A program made the position numbers and the translations under genes. 64,000 bases of DNA, taken from assembly GCA_948567375.1 (NCBI GenBank), contig OX419759.1:43873493-43937492 (forward strand). The letters are read 5' to 3'. This document shows positions 10,500 to 21,560 of this stretch, one piece after another. Origin of the DNA: Lunularia cruciata (Eukaryota; Streptophyta; Marchantiopsida; Lunulariales; Lunulariaceae). Positions within the stretch are counted from its first letter, which is position 1, and every line of letters starts with the position of its first letter. Below the pieces are notes generated by a model. The model was not told the origin of the DNA and did no database searches. It saw only the letters and a program-made list of their open reading frames with translations.

Positions 10500-12820
10500 G
10501 GTTGACCCAAAGATCAGATCAGATCTGAAGTGGATCGATCCTTGACTTCAGGTCTGATGTCAGTCAAAAACACAAGAGGTTTTGTCTTTGTACTTTCTTC
10601 CAAATTCATCTCCAACGTTCTTTGTACTGCTTCTTGTATTTCTTTTGCGAAGCCTTGGCTTGAGCATTGGCTAGAATTTTCTCCTCCTTCACAAATAGAA
10701 TTGCGTTTGGACATAGCCTCTTTGGTAGTAGTCACTTCTTTGGGATCACACTTCTTCTTACCAGAGCATGTCTTAACTTTCAAAATTTCAAGGTCTGGCT
10801 ATTCTCCTTCTGAAGCCAGACTCCCTTGTTGAGGTCTCTCCTCCTCAAGTGTTATACAATTTACATTTTTATCCCCTTTTGCACAAAGCAAAACGTGCTC
10901 CGGTGGGGTCTGTACATACTTAACCGGACGTTTTGATTGGGTGGTTGAGAGCACTAATTTCTAGTGTGGCCCAAACCTCTACAATATCTACAAAGAGGAA
11001 CATACCAAGTCTAACGTCTCAACTTAGGAAAATTCAAAGACCAATGGCCCATAGAGCAACAATTATAGCATGCTCTTGGTGCAACATTTTGAGGCTTGTT
11101 CTGACCGCCCATCATTGGTCTTCTTTGGGTAGCATTATTGTTATACTCACTTGGTCCATACCTCAGATATTGGTTCAATGTGCTTGCTTAAGGATGTACC
11201 TCGCGGGTCTGGTACATTGCCTCTTCTTCCTCATTTTGGTCCCATCTTGGAACCTAGTCAATTTGATGCACTAAAAATGCCGTGGGGGTCAAATACTCCA
11301 TGTTGGCATGGCCTGATTTACCACACGCAGTGCCCCATACAAGTCAGCCAAATAAAGGAGGCTTTCTTTGATCCTTTGCCCCAATCATTTGGATATTGAA
11401 ATCTGCAAAGTCTTTAGAAAGAGTCTTTATCTTATTGTTGGTCTTATTTACAATTTTTGCTAGGGGTGTCAATGGTTTCTTTCCTCCACATCTTTGTATT
11501 CTTTTTGGCTTTGAATCTTCTTTGGATTCCAAAGAAGAACTAGAAGATGTGGAGGATTCGTCTAAAGAAGGAGATGAACTACGAGACGCTCTTTGTCTTG
11601 GCTTCTTGCCTTTCTTCTCTTGATTTCTTCAGTAATCAAAAGAATGAGAGTGGGCCGCCTTGGATTGGGTGACATGTTTGAGTACTTTGTCCAAGGAAGT
11701 TACATTCCTCTCCTTGGCAAAGATTCAGATCCTTGGGGAAAAACCTCCAAGGAACCAAGTGATGGCTTGGGCATCAAAGTAACCCACCACACCAGATTGT
11801 TTTCCAATTCAATAGGGCCCTGAACTGCTTAGAGATGTCTCTCTTCTCTTTCTTCCCTTTGTCCAAATTGTTGAGTGATGCAAAGACACTTGCATTGTAA
11901 TCAACTTCCCAAAATTATTTGAAGAAATTGTTTCTTAAGTCCGCCCAATCAGCTGGTCTGAGCCCCTTCTACATAATGTGAGTGTACCAACTCCAAGCTT
12001 TCTTTTGGAGTAGACTCGGAAAAATGCACAGCTAGTCAGCAGAGTCATGCTCCTTATTGGCAAAGGACATGCTTTCAAATTCTTCAATGAATTCATTTGG
12101 GTCCTCATCTTGCTCCGTCCCCTTGTACTTTTGATAGACATGTCTGGAAACGGGCAGTAAAGTCATTATGTAACTCTGAAGAAAAAGGCTATAGTAATGT
12201 GTGACTTGATGGACCCAAGGTACTGGCTGGTGATTGTTTGTCAAATTCAACCCAAGGGTTCACCAAGCTCAAAGTGGGATCTTTGTTGATAGATTGATCT
12301 TCTATTGGTGAATTGACTTCAGTCAGAGATAGAGGTTCAATATATTTGGATTGGTTCTATAAGATCCCTTTGAACAAGTCAAGGAATCATATGGAGAAGG
12401 TATTGGCTTTTTTCTTCCGTCAAAATTCCTGTTGTCTCCTCACAAATACATTCTTTAATGAAACTGGCTCCCTTGATAGCTCTTGAGGAAGTTGGTGTAC
12501 TAAGTCTTAGCAAATATGTTTGTCCGCTTGTGCCTTTCTTCTTCTTGGGATTCAGAGATGCAAAGTAGCCTTGCCACCCAATCTCTTGTTTCTCTTGTTT
12601 GAGGTCTTTCAAGGCTTCTTTAACTTTATGAAGAAGTTGCAAATGCAATGTCTCCTTCTCAGCTTTTTCAAAGGTGATATGGCTCTTCAAGCATTCTTCT
12701 TTTCCACAGTGCAAAGTATGTTTAGAAAATCTCTCTTCATGTTGTTCTTTGGATGCAAACATTCATACTTGTTGGACACCCAATTTCAGATTTTGCTTTG
12801 TATTCTTCCACTCTTGAGAT
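10500..12820 (-). pseudogene. R1 copy B: gag
   Basis: Gag of copy B, starting just inside the primer binding site. The N-terminal part (12762-12379) is Lys/Glu-rich and coiled-coil-like. The central part (12250-12032) reads YQKYKGTEQDEDPNEFIEEF, followed by LLQKKAWSWYTH, as in Retrotrans_gag domains. The basic linker before the knuckles (11532-11344) contains DFADFNIQMIGAKDQRKPP, matching copy A at 145-215. Knuckle remnants lie near 11100-10950. Multiple stops occur. Confidence 0.75.
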
Positions 12821-12822
12821 TT

Positions 12823-12843
12823 GTATCCACCACAATGGCACCA
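12823..12843 (-). other. R1 copy B primer binding site (tRNA-Asp-like)
   Basis: On the minus strand the LTR end TTGTCA is followed after nine bases by TGGTGCCATTGTGGTGGATAC. This resembles the complement of the plant tRNA-Asp 3' end (TGGCGCCGTTGCCGGGGATC, recalled not searched). The second copy at 23481-23502 is closer in its second half. Confidence 0.6.
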
Positions 12844-12852
12844 AATATCATA

Positions 12853-13569
12853 TGACAACCTGACAAGTATCATTTTTGTGGTAATTAGTAAGTAAACTTT
12901 GTTCTCACAAAGATATGAGTTAGAAATGGTCAAATACAAAATAAACAATAACAATTAAGTTCTTCTTGGTTGCATCTTTAATCTCTTAGGTAGAAATCAC
13001 ACCCAAAAGAGAGTAATAAGCCCAGACTGATCACAGTCTCATCTTAGATTACATTCCCATAATCACAATACTTCCAATTCTTTCCAAATAAACTTTGATT
13101 GTGATGGTTCAAATTTTCCCAAAGAAGGCTACTTCACTATGAAATGATCTCACCTCAAAATTTTGTACCACCCATCCATTGAAGGCACAATTTCCTTGAT
13201 CAAAATTGCTTTGCATCAACACTATATTGTGCTCTCAAATAAAAAATACTACCAACACTATAATCCCTCACGGATCTGTCAAGGCATTGCTTCAATTGCT
13301 ATCCACTCAAGATCAAACACATAGAATGAAATCAGAGATGTGGAATCCAACATCCAACACTAAGAGTTACACTTTCAAATTCTCCAAACACTCCAAACAC
13401 TCATATAGAATTGATACCTAGAGTTAAGCTAAAATGATGAGCATTGAGTTACAACACTTTGCTTTACTCAACTTCAAAAATAAAAATATTGAAAAACACA
13501 TTGTGAATGCTTCCTCTTAATAGGCAGAGCACTTCAACAATTATCTAACTAATATATTGTCCCCTAACA
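12853..13569 (-). mobile_element. R1 copy B 5' LTR
   Basis: A 717 bp LTR with TG...CA ends: it starts TGTTAGGGG at 13569 and ends TTGTCA at 12853 on the minus strand. Homology with the other R1 LTRs breaks exactly at TGTTAGG, which defines the 5' edge. Its position next to the PBS and gag makes it the 5' LTR of copy B. No 3' LTR for copy B is present, because its end is lost at 6752. Confidence 0.8.
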
Positions 13570-14950
13570 ATCTCTAGAATAGTATGTAGATGTATTTAAA
13601 GGGCTAGCTGCAAGCAGCATAAACTTCCTAGGTAGAAACTTGATAATTGCCAAAATAGTAGAGCCGCTTTTGTTGGATTTTGAGAGTTGGCAAAAGAGCA
13701 GTAGATTTGGGTCTGCAGCTTGGAGAGAATCTGAGGCAAGAGTTGTAATGTTTCTTTAAACTTGGGAGTTTGTTATGTTATTGTAAGGAAGGAGGAAAAA
13801 AAACTCAAAAGCAAGGAAACAAGGGACCAGAATTTTAGCAACTATAGGAACAAGGCCTTTGGGAGGTTGATGTGAGCAGTTGGGTCAGGCCAATAAGGAT
13901 CAGCTGAAGTTGGGAAAATGGGGGTGAGTTGGCATAATATTGGGTTTGTTATTTTGGATAGTGGAAGGAGAGATTTCTTGAGATGAGAAGGGTTTTGGGA
14001 CAAAGGAAGCTACAAGACATGAAATATGGAAGGAGGACGCTCTCAAAGGGAGAAGGTTGGAAGGAGAGAGAACGAACAGGAAGGAAGAACTCAACAAGGA
14101 AGATGAGGAATTAGCAAGAAGGAAGGAGGGTTCTTGAAAGACAGGAAATTATTGAAGAGGGATTTGGGTTTTGCATGAGAGAGAAGTAACAAAGGAGAAA
14201 AGAAGGATTTTAGGGAAGAGGAAGAAGAACTCTGGAAGGTTTTTGGACAGGGAGGACAAAGAGGATCGAGTGCAGAGTATTGCAAAAGGGAACAGGAAAG
14301 AGGTATTGAGAAGAACTCAGGTCAGAGAGAAATTCTCAAGGAGAAGGGTTTTGGATTTTAGGATAGGAGAAAGAACCATGGAGGGAGAAGAAGAAGTGGT
14401 GAAAGTACAAGAGAGAAAACTATCAAAAGAATAGAAAGTCTGGATAGGAGAACTCTTGAAGGGAAGGTCTGGACAGGAAGAAGATAGTGATACTTTTGGG
14501 GTTTTGCAGGAGTGAGGTCGCAAAGGAAGGATTGAGAAAAGGAAAAAAATTTGCTGCACAGTGAACTCTTGAACGAGAGTTTTGGCAAGACATAGTGAAC
14601 TCTCAAATGAGAATTTAGATAGGACAAAAAAGTATCAAGAGTTTTGGGATCTAGACAGTGAGAACTATTGAAGGGTTTGAGGGTTTCGCCAGATCAGTGA
14701 GATATAGAGAGTTGCAGGACAGGAAGATGCATCGAAGAAAAGAGAGTTTGGCTGAGGTAGAGAGGATTCTAAAATCTGCATGACAGAGGACTTTTGGAGA
14801 GTTTGGCTGGACAATGAACTCTTGAAGGAGAGTTTAGGAAGGACAGAACATTTTGGGCAGGAAAGAGAGAATAGAGAATAGAGAATCAAAGGAGAAATGG
14901 GGGACATGGAGGAGATGAACGAGCGATATGTTGGTTAAGAGGAGAGAGAA
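13570..14950. other. Purine-rich tract with degenerate repeated motif
   Basis: No gene recognised. The plus strand is strongly G+A-rich from about 13680 to 14950. A motif close to GAACTCTTGAANGAGAGTTT recurs at about 14450, 14563, 14596 (weaker) and 14816; its flanks AACTCT/AGAGTT are inverted repeats. Ser/Leu/Pro-rich minus-strand frames here follow from the composition and are not credible genes. Confidence 0.5.
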
Positions 14951-16204
14951 CATCCAGATATGTGTAAGGAAGAAATGCATAGAGAATAATGCGTTGTGTT
15001 GTCTATCTTGGTCAGCTGTTTTTATCTATTGTAGGACGTGTCTTTTGCAACACTGCCCTTATTGCACAATTATGCTTTATCTCCCTTGCTGTTTCTTGAT
15101 GATTTTTTCCGCAGCAAATCAGCCTCCTATTGCTTGTCTGCCTTCAGTTTTTTTAAAGTTTGATTGGTGTGAGTTGATGACGTAAAGGTGTTATAAAGAA
15201 AGGGCTGTGGATGAGCGTAAGCATTTGCAGATTTTGGGATATGCCAATTGAGTAATCTTCTATAGATCAGGCACAAGCACGCACAAAGACAGAGAGACAA
15301 AGGGAGATCCCTCGTGTTGTGGGGGTCAGATAGAGGTCAGTGGGATAGTAGTTCAAGATCCTTGAGCTGAATCAATTTGGCCGTGTGAAGCAGCAGATTT
15401 TTCATACATTAAAGACAGTAGCATTGGCCTCTTGGTGTTAGTGATGATGGGTGGAGAGAGTTAGGCATTCCTACACACATTTCATTTGTCACCAAATGAC
15501 AAGTTCCAGGAATGTTTATACAAGGACCGAAGTGAAGCATAAAGGTTCTTGCTGATAAGAACTGTTCAATAGGAGCTTCTGTTTTGGCTGATCAATCAAA
15601 TGTAGGGACAACGGTAGACATGGACGTCCATGAAATTTGAGCTCTGCTAATTGTTGTCATAGGATGATCTGAGGATGAGAGCTAGCACAGATTCTTGTGG
15701 CTGGTATTGCAAGACCTTTGAGATTTTCTTGTGATCAATTCCACAGAGAAGACTCTGTTGCACTTGGTCCTTTCCAAAGGAGTGTTAACTGAACACCACT
15801 CTCATCAGATTCCAAAATGCACGAGTCCAAAGTGGAGCTGATCATAGAGGAATGGAGCACAGCTTCTGCTAGTTTGGTATGTCTATAGTATGGAATGTTG
15901 TGCTCAGTGATAACAATCTGGCTAAATTGGAGGCATAAGTGCAAGAAGGAAAAATTTGGAAGCCTTCAACAGGTGGATTACATTGCAAATGAGAACCTTG
16001 ATAATGAAACTGGAGCGCATGGCATCAGTTGCCACAGTCGAGAAGAAGTAAAGGAAATTCAACAATAGGATCTCTATACTGACCTGGTAGTCATTGATAG
16101 TTCATAGTCTCATCCATTAGGGTTAATGCATGCCACTTGTACCATCACAAATTGTGAACTAGGCGCTAGCAGCTAGGTACTCAGCGCATTCTCAAGACCA
16201 TAAA
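14951..16204. other. No recognised gene
   Basis: I see no family match on either strand. Base composition is more mixed than in the preceding tract. Short open frames on both strands (for example minus 15944-15735) have no domain I recognise. Its right end meets the inverted R1 segment at about 16205. Confidence 0.4.
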
Positions 16205-16925
16205 ATCCCCAAGGCACTGGATCTTGATAGGTATCCACTTTATACCCATTCTTTGTATGTGGAGCACTAAAGGAATTTCAGATTTCTACAGTCTCTTTGT
16301 AGAATCTCCCTTCCCAAGGATTGTAGCTCCGGTTTCCTCACCAGCCTATCTTCCCAAGAGGACTAGTCTCCAATTTGACTCTATCCATCAAGCCGGATTG
16401 CCCCTCTGTGCTTCTTCCTCCGGACACTCCTCACAATTGCTTGCAGCTACTTTGCCATGAAACCTTGAAGGCTCAAGTTCTAGTTCTAGGCCAGAAAAGT
16501 GATCCAAAGTCTACCCAAGACTCAATCCTTGCTATTACATCTAACCTCCAAACTGTAAAATTCCTCATCGCAATGAGGGACTCTTCTTTCCACCCCTCAG
16601 TGGCATTATGTGATCTCTCACACTTGGTATCTGGAAGATAATTCTTTCTTCTCCTGGACGCAATATTCTAACTCACCTAGGATTCTTAAACATCAAACTC
16701 TTGGCTGACTTCGTAACAAGCACTATTGTGGGATGACTACTTAGTGGCATAGGATACTTGCATGAAATTTCAAAAGTCCCTTGACAAAGTCTCAGTTTTA
16801 TATTTCTTTGCTGCATGGTCATTAGTTAGGTACTCTTCACTTGATAATCACACATTTTGCATGCATTCCTCCTATCATTATCAATTTTATACTGCTGACA
16901 CCTTAGCCATTTTCTTGCTTGTATG
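16205..16925 (-). pseudogene. R1 third-ORF start and spacer, inverted copy
   Basis: The reverse complement matches 17197-17900 closely: end of spacer, the start region of the third ORF (a frame like KYPxPLSSx then LMFKNP) and the downstream stretch ending near 17900. It is truncated at 16925, directly against plus-strand spacer beginning TGTGGTACCC. The two form an imperfect inverted repeat with arms of ~0.7 kb. Confidence 0.7.
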
Positions 16926-16926
16926 T

Positions 16927-17340
16927 TGTGGTACCCATATTTTTTGGTTTTGTTATATTTTGAAGAAGGAGTGTATAGTCAAATTTATATTGAATTGAAT
17001 CCAAATGGCAGTAAAAGAAGGAGAATTGTATCTTTGGATTGAACCCAAAGTAAAGTGACTTCATGTCAAGAAAGAAGAACTTGGATTGGACTTGTCACAT
17101 AGAAACCCAAAGAAAGGAAACTTTGCCTCGGGGGGATCAACCAAGTGCAAAGACATCATAATAACTTTCCTTTGGGTTATCAACCAAGAAAGTACAAGCA
17201 AGAAAATGGCTAAGGTGCAAGCGGCTAAACTTGACAGGGCCAAGAAGAACTCATGCATAAGGTCTAATTATCAACGAAGAGTGTCAAAGGAATGAACACA
17301 CAATGAAGAACTATAAAATTGAGACTTCATTGAGAGGATT
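16927..17340 (+). repeat. R1 post-pol spacer
   Basis: Begins TGTGGTACCC, which in copy B is the codon region for the last residues of integrase (MWYP), so it marks the pol end rather than an LTR. It matches, in opposite orientation, 20809-21068, 26195-26612 and 26695-27102. It leads into the third ORF. Confidence 0.65.
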
Positions 17341-17345
17341 TCAAA

Positions 17346-19990
17346 ATGTCACACAAGTATCCTAAGCCACTAAGTAGTCTACCTGAAGGAGTGCATGTAG
17401 CAAAGCTATCCGATAATTTGATGTTTAACAATCCTGAGGGAGTTAGAATCTTGAGACCAAGAGATGGTATAATTATCTTCCAGCTACCACAAGTGAGAGA
17501 TTGCACAATGCCAATGAAGGTTGAGAAGAAGAGTCCCTCAGTTGCAATGAGAAATCTTGTGATTTGGACATTAAATATGATAGCAAAATTCAAATTGTTT
17601 AGTAGACTTTGAATCACCTTTCTGGCCTAGAACTTGAACTTGAGTTTTCTCAAGTTCATGGCAGAAGTAGCTATGAGGTATTGTGAGGAGGGTCTTGAGG
17701 ACAAAGGGAAGAGAGACAATCTGGCTTGATGGACAGAGTCAGACTGGAGATTGGTTCTAGGGAGAGAGTCTAGTGATCAAATTGGGGGCTACATTCCTCA
17801 AGAAAGGAGAGTCTATAGAAGAGACTAAACAAATCCACAATTCCTTCATTGCGCCAAGTACAAAAAATGGAGATAAGGTCAATAGCTATCATGACCTAGT
17901 GAGGCAAAGTATTGTTGGGCCAATGACGGTGCACTTCAAGCTAGATCAAACCACGTATGTGATGAAGCATCATGTAGTATTTTCCACTAGATGTTTGGTG
18001 AGTACTGGTGAATTGGGTGAAGTGTTTTCACCAAAAAACTTGGCAGAATGTGTGGATTTGGAAAGATCAAGCCACTCCATACTATTTGGTGTTGTTTGCC
18101 ACACATTTCTGCTTTGGGTTGAACCTGATGAACAAGGCGGAGTGAAGGAAGATGGTGTCTCACTTTCATCTAGATTCACAAAAAGAAGCAGATGAGGAAG
18201 AGCATTAGTACATCAAACATATCCAAAGTAGTGATGAGCACTATGCAAGAACAAGCCAACACATGAAATAGCAATGATTGTTCCATAGATGAAAAAGAGA
18301 AGTCGTCTTGCAAAGATGGTATCACCAGTTCAGCCCCAAAAGACAAGAAAGGTGAACTTAAAGCATGACATTGTGGTAATGAATGAGTCTTTGGGAGGAA
18401 AAGAATCAAAGGGAAAAGCCAAGTAGAAATCAGAAGATTTGGGAGAAGAAGAAGAACCAGAGCTCACACTGCAAAGTGAAGAGTCAAGCAGTGGAAGTGC
18501 GGATGAACCACAAGTTTAGCAACAAGGAGAGAACAATGCGGAGGACAAAGATTAAGATTTCCATTCCACAACTGACTGCATGGGAGAGGAGATATTCCTT
18601 GTCTAGACTTGCCACGGACAAAGTTTCAAACAACCCAAAAAGTCAAGCCAAAGTTGGGGTTGCAAAAAGGGATGAGATCAAAGAGAAGTGCACATACTGC
18701 AATTGCAGAACCAAGTAAAGCAAGCCCAATAGATGAAGAAGGAGAAAGCTTGAATGAGATGCCTATGAGAGTGAGAAGATTAAGACTTTGGAGTAAAGCT
18801 CAAGTAGAAGAAGTGAATAATGCAGTGCTCAAAGATCAAGAAACTGAAAGAGACTTTGATGGGGGTGGAGTATTTGTCAAAAATTGTATGTCCATTATTG
18901 TTGCAATTAAAGGAGAAGAGAGAAGAATTGAGGGAAAATCATTTGGAGTTGAAGGATGAATTGAGAGCAGTACAATACATGAGTGAAGAAAGGTTGGAGT
19001 TAAGAAGGAAGTTAATCCAAGGAGAAAGGGAAGTACAAGAACTTTGGGCTGAGGTGGAACTCAAGAGGTAGGAAATCAAGAGTCTGTCCAAAGACTTTGT
19101 AAAGAGAGTTCAAGCAATGGCATAGTAAGACAACGATTGAAGGGAGCAGATGGCAAAGGCTAAGACATTAAGGGAAAAATTGCATGATGCTCGAGTAGAA
19201 GTTATTCATTTAAAGGCTATGGCCGTAGTGATGGGACAAGAGTTGGATGGTTTGAAAATGAGTGTTGTAGAGAAAGATCAAGCTTGGCAAATTGAATTAA
19301 CTACACAAAGTCAGGAGGAGGAAAGATTGCAAGGATTGATCAGAGGAATGGAAGTGCAACTCAGACATAATTCAAAGGAGAAGGAAGCATTGAAAGCCGA
19401 GTTGGAAGATGAGGTGAAGATGTATAGGGAGGAGTTGCAAGTGGAGAGAGAGAAATTGAATATACCTAGGCTGGAGATAGTTGAGGAAGTAGTAGTGAGA
19501 GTGAAGGTGATGCTCAATACAATTTCAAAATTTCAGTCAGAGGAAGCAAGACTGCATGAATTGAAATTGATAGTGCGGGAGACAATGAAGAAGAAAGCAA
19601 AGGATGTAAATTTGAATAAATTATTAATTAGTTTAAGGGAGAGAGTAGACAGAAAGATGTTAGAGGTAGGAGAGAATTTTCTATTCAGATTAGATGTAGC
19701 AAAGAAGGAATTAGATGATATTCAAGGTAAGCCAAAGAAGAACATCTGATCTGAAGTAAGAGAGGCAAGAATGCAAGTTACTTTGGATGAGCTTTTGGAG
19801 ATATTAGAGAAAAGTGGGTCAAAGAATAAAGACATAGATAGTTTACCCATGAGCTCAATTGCAATTCATAATGAAGAAGTAGAAGAAATGGTAGACAATT
19901 TAGCAGTATTAGATAAATCCAAAGAAGGGGAAATACTTGGAGTAGAATCAGGTTTTGGAGCCAAAGTTGAAGTTGACATCAGATCGGAGT
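17346..19990 (+). pseudogene. R1 third ORF: coiled-coil protein between pol and 3' LTR
   Basis: Degenerate ORF of roughly 850 codons in the place where Athila elements carry an env-like ORF and Tat/Ogre elements an additional ORF. The N-terminal region starts MSHKYPKPLSSLPEGVHVAK. A middle region encodes NSFIAPSTKNGDKVNSYHDL. The C-terminal third (19150-19749, 199 codons open) is Lys/Glu-rich with heptad-like spacing, for example KLHDARVEVIHLKAMAVVMG and LKAELEDEVKMYREELQVER, so a long coiled coil is likely. No RT, protease or envelope motif is seen. A diverged minus-strand copy lies at 23990-26190. Frameshifts occur near 17610, 18195, 18720 and 19071. I do not recognise the protein. Confidence 0.6.
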
Positions 19991-20065
19991 AGTGACAATT
20001 TTGAGATTTAGAGAGGTAAATATGAAGAGGTGCATTTTCATTTCAGATCTTCAGGTTGGTAAAGT

Positions 20066-20808
20066 TGTTATAGAATTGTATATTATTTACTTAATTGTCA
20101 AAGTGCTCAGCCTATTTAAAGGAGGCATTTGTAGTGTGTTGTTGTTCAGTATTTATATTTTGGAAGTTGATAAAGTGAAGTGTTGTAACTTAGTGCTCAT
20201 CATTTTGGCTTAAATCCGAGTATCAATCTTGTGTGTGTTTGTGAGTGTTTGGAGACTTTTGAAGTGCAAGTCAGTGTGCTTGTTGGATGTTGGATTCCAC
20301 AACACTGATCTTTGTTTTGTGTGTTTGATCTTGAGTGAAGTGTAATCAAAGCAAATGCCTTGATAAATTTGAGAGGAATTGTAGTGTTAGTGGTATTCTA
20401 CAATTATGAGTGCAATGTGGGGTTGATGCAAAGCAATTTCTATTGAGGAAGTTGTGCCTTCAATGGAAGGGTGGAACACAATTTTTAGGTGAGATCATTT
20501 TGTAGTGAAGTATCCTTCTTCAAGAACATTTGAACCATCACAATCAAGATTGTTTGGAAAGATTTGATGGAGTTGTGATTATGTAGTGTTAACTTATGAT
20601 ATGACTATGAGTCAATGCTTGTTACTCTCTTTTGGGTGTGGTTTCTACTCTCTTTTGGGTGTGGTTTCTACTAAGGAGATTAAAGATGCAACCAAGAAGA
20701 GCTGAATTTTTGTTGTTTACTTCATATTTGACCATTTCTTACTCGTATCTCTATGGTAACAAACATTTCTTATTGATTACCAAAAAAGTGATACTTGTTG
20801 AGTTGTCA
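20066..20808 (+). mobile_element. R1 LTR (3' LTR of the plus-strand third-ORF copy)
   Basis: A 743 bp LTR with TG...CA ends (TGTTATAG at 20066, TTGTCA at 20808). TATTTAAA at 20113-20120 is a probable TATA box. A perfect 23 bp tandem duplication of the conserved ACTCTCTTTTGGGTGTGG region occupies 20623-20668 and is absent from the other R1 LTRs. It follows third-ORF sequence and abuts minus-strand spacer, not a PBS. Confidence 0.8.
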
Positions 20809-21068
20809 CCTATGTTCTTGGTTAGCAAACCTAAAGCAAAGTTGTTTCTCTGTCTTTGCATCGGATTATCACCCCAAGGCAAAGTTTCACAACTTTGGGT
20901 TTCTCTAATGACAAGTCTAATCTAAGTTTTTCTTTTTTGACATGAAGTAAACTACTTTGGGTTTGACCCAAGGAAATGATTCTTCTTTTGTTGCCATTTG
21001 GGTTCAATTTGACTCTGATTGTACACTTCTTCTTCAAAATATAACAAAACCAAAAAATGTAAGTACCA
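20809..21068 (-). repeat. R1 spacer (minus) joined to the pol end
   Basis: Minus-strand spacer truncated at 20808/20809 by the plus-strand LTR end. It runs to 21068, where GTACCACA marks the pol end. Sequence immediately to the right is protease region, so RT, RNase H and nearly all integrase are missing. Confidence 0.65.
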
Positions 21069-21560
21069 CATATGATATAATTCAACCTGAAAGGCATTCC
21101 TTTGATGATTGTGATTATGTTAGACAACATGCCCAATGGTCATCTCCTGGTTTGATCCACAAATTTCAAGATTTGGGGTGTTGGTTCAAACATATGATAC
21201 CTCAATTTGTGTGTGGTATCCTTATCATGACATTCATGCCAAAACCCAAATCAATAGGTACTGAGGTTATCATGCACCCTGCAATCTCGACATCCATTTC
21301 AAGAAATCCCAAATCTTCTTGCTCAATATGATAGATGGCTGGAAATTCCTTCTTGGTCATCTCCCTTACTTTCTTGAGGGTAGAACTTAGCTGTTTCTTG
21401 TATAGCTTGTTGTCTTCCCACAATTGCTGAATGTTACATTGGCCCTTGTGGATGCCAAATCTACCACAATATCATATTGAGGTATTCCTCTAACTTCATC
21501 TTCTTCACCTTTGACTTTGGGTTAGAAGTCTCTCCCCATTCTAACTTGTCTTTAGGTCAC
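21069..21560 (-). pseudogene. R1 deletion derivative: protease region
   Basis: Encodes MDVEIAGCMITSVPIDLGFG (21423-21202 frame), aligned with the R1 protease core of copies A and B. It is joined directly to the pol end at 21068, which shows an internal deletion of several kilobases. Confidence 0.6.

Noticed and set aside
13900-14907. Several 60-90 codon Ser/Leu/Pro-rich minus-strand ORFs
   Set aside because: They follow from the purine skew of the plus strand and have no domain or consistent start.
16927-16940. TGTGGTACCC taken at first as an LTR start
   Set aside because: In copy B the same bases encode the last integrase residues, and the true LTR with PBS is elsewhere (12853-13569).
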